NCBI GenBank assembly: GCA_022771625.1
Contig: JALFCW010000105.1
Span: forward strand, 1 to 56,987
DNA length: 56,987 nucleotides
From: Prevotella sp.
GTDB lineage: Bacteria > Bacteroidota > Bacteroidia > Bacteroidales > Bacteroidaceae
Direction: 5' to 3'
Part shown: piece after piece, positions 53,972-56,987 of the stretch
How the letters are laid out: each line of letters opens with the position of its first letter
Position numbering within the stretch: the stretch's first letter is position 1
Translations under genes and position numbers: made by a program
Notes under the pieces: model-generated
Databases searched by the model: none
The model's input: the letters and a program-made list of their open reading frames with translations, nothing else
Told to the model about the DNA's origin: nothing

Positions 53972-54007
53972 TTGAATTGCTGCGCTACCCAATGCGCAGC
54001 AATTCAA
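53972..54007. terminator. Hairpin between amt and asnB
   Basis: A 14-bp perfect stem (TTGAATTGCTGCGC and complement) with an eight-base loop; TTGAAAG-type sequence on the left partly pairs with TTCAA-type sequence on the right, extending it imperfectly. It may limit transcription into asnB. Confidence 0.55.
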
Positions 54008-54069
54008 TCTTCAACCTTCAATTTAAAAACAAATAGCAAACATCAAACATAAAAAAGAAAAATAATACT

Positions 54070-55740
54070 ATGTGTGGAATTGTATCAATTTTCAACATTC
54101 AGGAGCAAACTCCTGAACTGAGACAAAAGGCATTGCGTATGAGTCAGAAAATCCGCCACCGCGGTCCCGACTGGAGCGGTATTTATAATGGCGGTTCTGC
54201 TATCCTCTGCCACGAACGTCTCTCTATCGTCGATCCTGAATCAGGTAAGCAACCTTTGTTCAGTCCCGACATGAAACAAGTGTTGGCTGTAAATGGTGAG
54301 ATATACAATCACCAGGATATACGCAAGCAATATGCCGACAAGTATCAGTTTCAAACTGGCAGCGACTGCGAGGTAATCCTCGCCTTGTACCGTGATAAAG
54401 GAATCGATTTTCTGGAAGACCTTAGCGGTATTTTCGCCTTTGCACTCTACGATGCCGAGAAAGATGAATTTCTCATCGCACGTGATCCCATTGGCGTGAT
54501 ACCTCTATATATAGGATACGACGCAGACGGAAAGGTCTATGTCGCAAGCGAAATGAAAGCCCTCGAAGGTAACTGCGACCGATACGAGGTGTTCCTGCCA
54601 GGACACTATTATTCGAGTCGCGAAGGTAAGATGAAGCGCTATTACACCCGCGACTGGATGGAGTATGATGCAGTCAAGGACAATGGCGCAAGTGTTCAGG
54701 ATATACATAATGCACTTGAAGGCGCTGTGAAGCGACAACTGATGAGCGATGTACCATACGGTGTACTGCTTTCTGGCGGTCTCGACTCATCAGTAATCAG
54801 TGCAATAGCCGAAAAATTCTCGGAGCATAGAATTGAAGACGACAGTGCTTCGAAGGCATGGTGGCCCCGACTCCACTCTTTTGCAGTGGGACTAAAGGGC
54901 GCTCCCGACCTTGCCAAGGCAAGAATGGTGGCCGATCATATCGGTACCGTTCATCATGAAATCAACTATACCATACAGGAAGGACTTGACGCCATACGCG
55001 ACGTCATCTACTTCATTGAGACTTATGACGTAACGACTGTCCGTGCCTCAACCCCGATGTATCTTCTTGCCCGCGTAATCAAGTCGATGGGTATCAAGAT
55101 GGTACTTTCGGGTGAGGGTGCCGACGAGGTCTTTGGAGGTTATCTCTATTTCCACAAGGCTCCTGACGCGAAGGCATTCCACGAAGAGACAGTACGCAAG
55201 TTATCAAAACTCTATCTCTACGACTGTCTTCGCGCCAACAAGAGCCTTTCGGCTTGGGGTGTTGAGGGTCGCGTACCGTTCCTCGACAAAGAATTCCTCG
55301 ATGTTGCCATGCGCACTAATCCCGAGGCGAAGATGTGTCCTGGAAAGACCATAGAGAAGAAGATTGTGCGCGAGGCATTTGCCGACATGCTCCCCGAGGC
55401 TGTTGCCTGGCGACAGAAGGAGCAGTTCAGCGACGGTGTGGGATATTCATGGATTGACACACTCAAGCAGATTACTGCCGACCAGGTGAGCGACGAGCAG
55501 ATGGCTCATGCTGCCGAGCGATTCCCCATCAATCCTCCACGCAACAAAGAGGAATACTATTATCGCTCCATCTTTGCCGAGCATTTCCCAAGCGACTCAG
55601 CCGCCCTCACCGTACCGAGCGTTCCCTCTGTGGCATGCTCTACAGCCGAGGCCCTTGCATGGGATGCCTCGTTCAAGAATCTCAACGACCCCAGCGGTCG
55701 CGCCGTAGCCGGTGTTCACGATGATGCGTATGTGAAGTAG
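54070..55740 (+). CDS. asnB: Asparagine synthetase B (glutamine-hydrolysing)
   Basis: A 556-residue enzyme making asparagine from aspartate, glutamine and ATP. The glutaminase domain starts with the catalytic Cys2 (MCGIVSIFN) and includes RHRGPDWSG, LAVNGEIYNH and TGSDCEVILALY. The synthetase half has the PP-loop LLSGGLDSSV and SGEGADEVFGGYLYF. The length matches the E. coli AsnB type. It would use glutamine made by the type III synthetase. The start is MCG, as required for activity. Confidence 0.95.
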   Translation: MCGIVSIFNIQEQTPELRQKALRMSQKIRHRGPDWSGIYNGGSAILCHERLSIVDPESGKQPLFSPDMKQVLAVNGEIYNHQDIRKQYADKYQFQTGSDCEVILALYRDKGIDFLEDLSGIFAFALYDAEKDEFLIARDPIGVIPLYIGYDADGKVYVASEMKALEGNCDRYEVFLPGHYYSSREGKMKRYYTRDWMEYDAVKDNGASVQDIHNALEGAVKRQLMSDVPYGVLLSGGLDSSVISAIAEKFSEHRIEDDSASKAWWPRLHSFAVGLKGAPDLAKARMVADHIGTVHHEINYTIQEGLDAIRDVIYFIETYDVTTVRASTPMYLLARVIKSMGIKMVLSGEGADEVFGGYLYFHKAPDAKAFHEETVRKLSKLYLYDCLRANKSLSAWGVEGRVPFLDKEFLDVAMRTNPEAKMCPGKTIEKKIVREAFADMLPEAVAWRQKEQFSDGVGYSWIDTLKQITADQVSDEQMAHAAERFPINPPRNKEEYYYRSIFAEHFPSDSAALTVPSVPSVACSTAEALAWDASFKNLNDPSGRAVAGVHDDAYVK

Positions 55741-55743
55741 CCC

Positions 55744-55793
55744 CTACATCACCTACACCACCTACACCACCTACATCACCTACATCACCTACA
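55744..55793 (+). repeat. 9-bp tandem repeat between asnB and the second amt
   Basis: Five copies of CTACA(T/C)CAC run from 55744 to 55788, with a partial sixth, filling most of the 67-base gap. The unit is three codons long, so copy changes would not shift a frame. It could vary the spacing between the genes among strains. Confidence 0.8.
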
Positions 55794-55807
55794 AAAAAAA
55801 GAAAAAA

Positions 55808-56987
55808 ATGAAAAAACGTTGGATATTACTCATGACGGCAATGGTGATAATAGCCATTGCGGGCATATTTGCCCCCGAACCGTCATTCGACTGTGACTTT
55901 TCAAAGATAGATGCCGCCGACGTGGCATGGTTGATAACCGCTACCATCTTCGTGCTGATGATGACACCTGGACTATCGTTCTTCTACGGAGGAATGGTGG
56001 GAGCCAAGAACGTCATCTCGACGATGCTCCAGAGCTTCATTGCCATGGGTATCATATCCGTGCTATGGGTGGTGTTTGGATTCTCGCTCTGCTTTGGCGA
56101 CGACATAGGCGGAGTGATTGGCGACCCCACCACTTTCCTTATGTTCAATAATGTAGGTGGTGATGTATATACCACTCCCACTGGTAAGATTCTCGGTGGA
56201 GCCACCATCCCTTTGGCTCTCTATGCCCTCTTCCAGATGAAGTTTGCCATCATCACGCCGTCACTTATCACGGGCTCTTTTGCCGAGCGTGTGCGCTTCT
56301 CGGGATATATGTTCTTCATGATATTCTTCTTCGTGGTGATATATTGTCCGCTTGCCCACATGACATGGCATCCCGACGGACTGTTCCTGAAATGGGGAGT
56401 AGTGGATTTCGCCGGTGGTATCGTTGTTCATGCCTCTTCGGGAGTGGCAGCCCTTGCAGGAGCCATCTTCCTTGGCAGGAGAAAATCATCCACCCGCAAT
56501 TCCGAGCCTGCCAACATACCGTTTGTTCTCCTGGGAGCAGCCATGCTCTGGCTTGGATGGTTCGGATTCAATGCCGGTAGTTCGCTGCATGCCGACGGTG
56601 TTGCCGTGAAGGCGTTCCTCAACACCAACACTGCCTCAGCCACAGCGATGATGACATGGATATTCTTCGACTGTCTGCGTGGTCGCAAGCCCTCGGCAAT
56701 GGGTGCTGCCGTAGGATGTGTGGTTGGTCTTGTTGCCATCACCCCGTCGGCAGGATACGTAACAGTGGGCGAGAGTATCTTCATCTCGTTCGTCATCACC
56801 CTCATCTGCAACAGTGCGGTGTATTGGCGTAGTCATTCGCGCATCGACGATGCCCTCGACGTGTTCCCCACCCACGGCACAGGTGGTATCTTCGGTACGG
56901 TGCTCACGGGTATCTTTATCCAAGAGGGTCTCGTGGCTGGCACTACCGAAGGATTCATCATCTTCCTCTATCATCTCCTTGCCGTGG
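55808..56987 (+). CDS. amt: Ammonium transporter (second copy, cut by window end)
   Basis: The first 393 codons of a second Amt protein; the reading frame is open to the end of the window. It begins MKKRWILLMTAMVIIAIAG, a signal-peptide-like helix that the first Amt lacks. Motifs: MMTPGLSFFYGGMVGAKN, FAIITPSLITGSFAERVRF, pore histidines in VVHASSGVAAL and PTHGTGGIFGT, and LWLGWFGFNAGSSL. It differs clearly from the first Amt, so it is an old paralogue and not a recent duplicate. Any C-terminal extension lies beyond the window. It sits 67 bases after asnB, across a tandem repeat. Confidence 0.92.
   Translation, partial: MKKRWILLMTAMVIIAIAGIFAPEPSFDCDFSKIDAADVAWLITATIFVLMMTPGLSFFYGGMVGAKNVISTMLQSFIAMGIISVLWVVFGFSLCFGDDIGGVIGDPTTFLMFNNVGGDVYTTPTGKILGGATIPLALYALFQMKFAIITPSLITGSFAERVRFSGYMFFMIFFFVVIYCPLAHMTWHPDGLFLKWGVVDFAGGIVVHASSGVAALAGAIFLGRRKSSTRNSEPANIPFVLLGAAMLWLGWFGFNAGSSLHADGVAVKAFLNTNTASATAMMTWIFFDCLRGRKPSAMGAAVGCVVGLVAITPSAGYVTVGESIFISFVITLICNSAVYWRSHSRIDDALDVFPTHGTGGIFGTVLTGIFIQEGLVAGTTEGFIIFLYHLLAV

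Overview
The window reads as a chromosomal stretch of a Bacteroidota bacterium, most likely a gut or rumen Prevotella-type species (Prevotella, Segatella, Xylanibacter). The signs are TonB-dependent receptors with an N-terminal carboxypeptidase-regulatory-like domain, a type III glutamine synthetase, an LL-diaminopimelate aminotransferase, an LruC-domain lipoprotein, and promoters of the Bacteroidota type (about TTTG, 19-20 bases, then TAnnTTTG). Functions were assigned by reading the proteins and sites were found by eye; no search was run.

Layout. 1-8.3 kb: an Oar-like TonB receptor, an AlkD-type DNA repair protein, a Gate-domain membrane protein and a second large TonB receptor. 8.5-15.6 kb: two NtrC-like two-component systems on either side of an FtsX/MacB-type ABC operon; the left response regulator has no AAA+ domain, and the left intergenic region carries two tandem 17-bp dyads. 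15.6-20.2 kb: an OmpR-type system divergent from an outer-membrane receptor, with matching direct-repeat boxes beside both promoters. 20.4-22.1 kb: an AAA ATPase gene inside 87-bp inverted repeats that each carry an inward-facing promoter, with two long hairpins and a 33-bp tandem repeat; this is the strangest segment. 22.3-25.2 kb: a GIN-domain protein, an ECF sigma factor, a probable anti-sigma factor containing an in-frame palindromic insert, and a secreted protein. 25.3-34.7 kb: an ABC export operon (adaptor, three permeases, ATPase) whose TolC gene survives only as a short broken leader.

34.9-46.5 kb: an LruC lipoprotein, tRNA-Arg(CCU), a third carbohydrate-regulatory-domain receptor, phosphate butyryltransferase and butyrate kinase, a candidate small RNA, a secreted alpha-amylase and a GH53-GH5 pair. 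LacI/GalR-like palindromes lie at the same distance upstream of the amylase promoter and the candidate RNA promoter. 46.7-57 kb: nitrogen assimilation: dapF-dapL-porin-glnN on the minus strand, divergent from glnK-amt-asnB-amt2, the last gene running off the window.

How the genes work together. The right third couples ammonium uptake (two Amt proteins, one P-II regulator) to assimilation (type III glutamine synthetase, asparagine synthetase) and to diaminopimelate and lysine synthesis. The middle supplies secreted glycosidases and acyl-phosphate metabolism. The left half is dominated by envelope sensing, transport and export.
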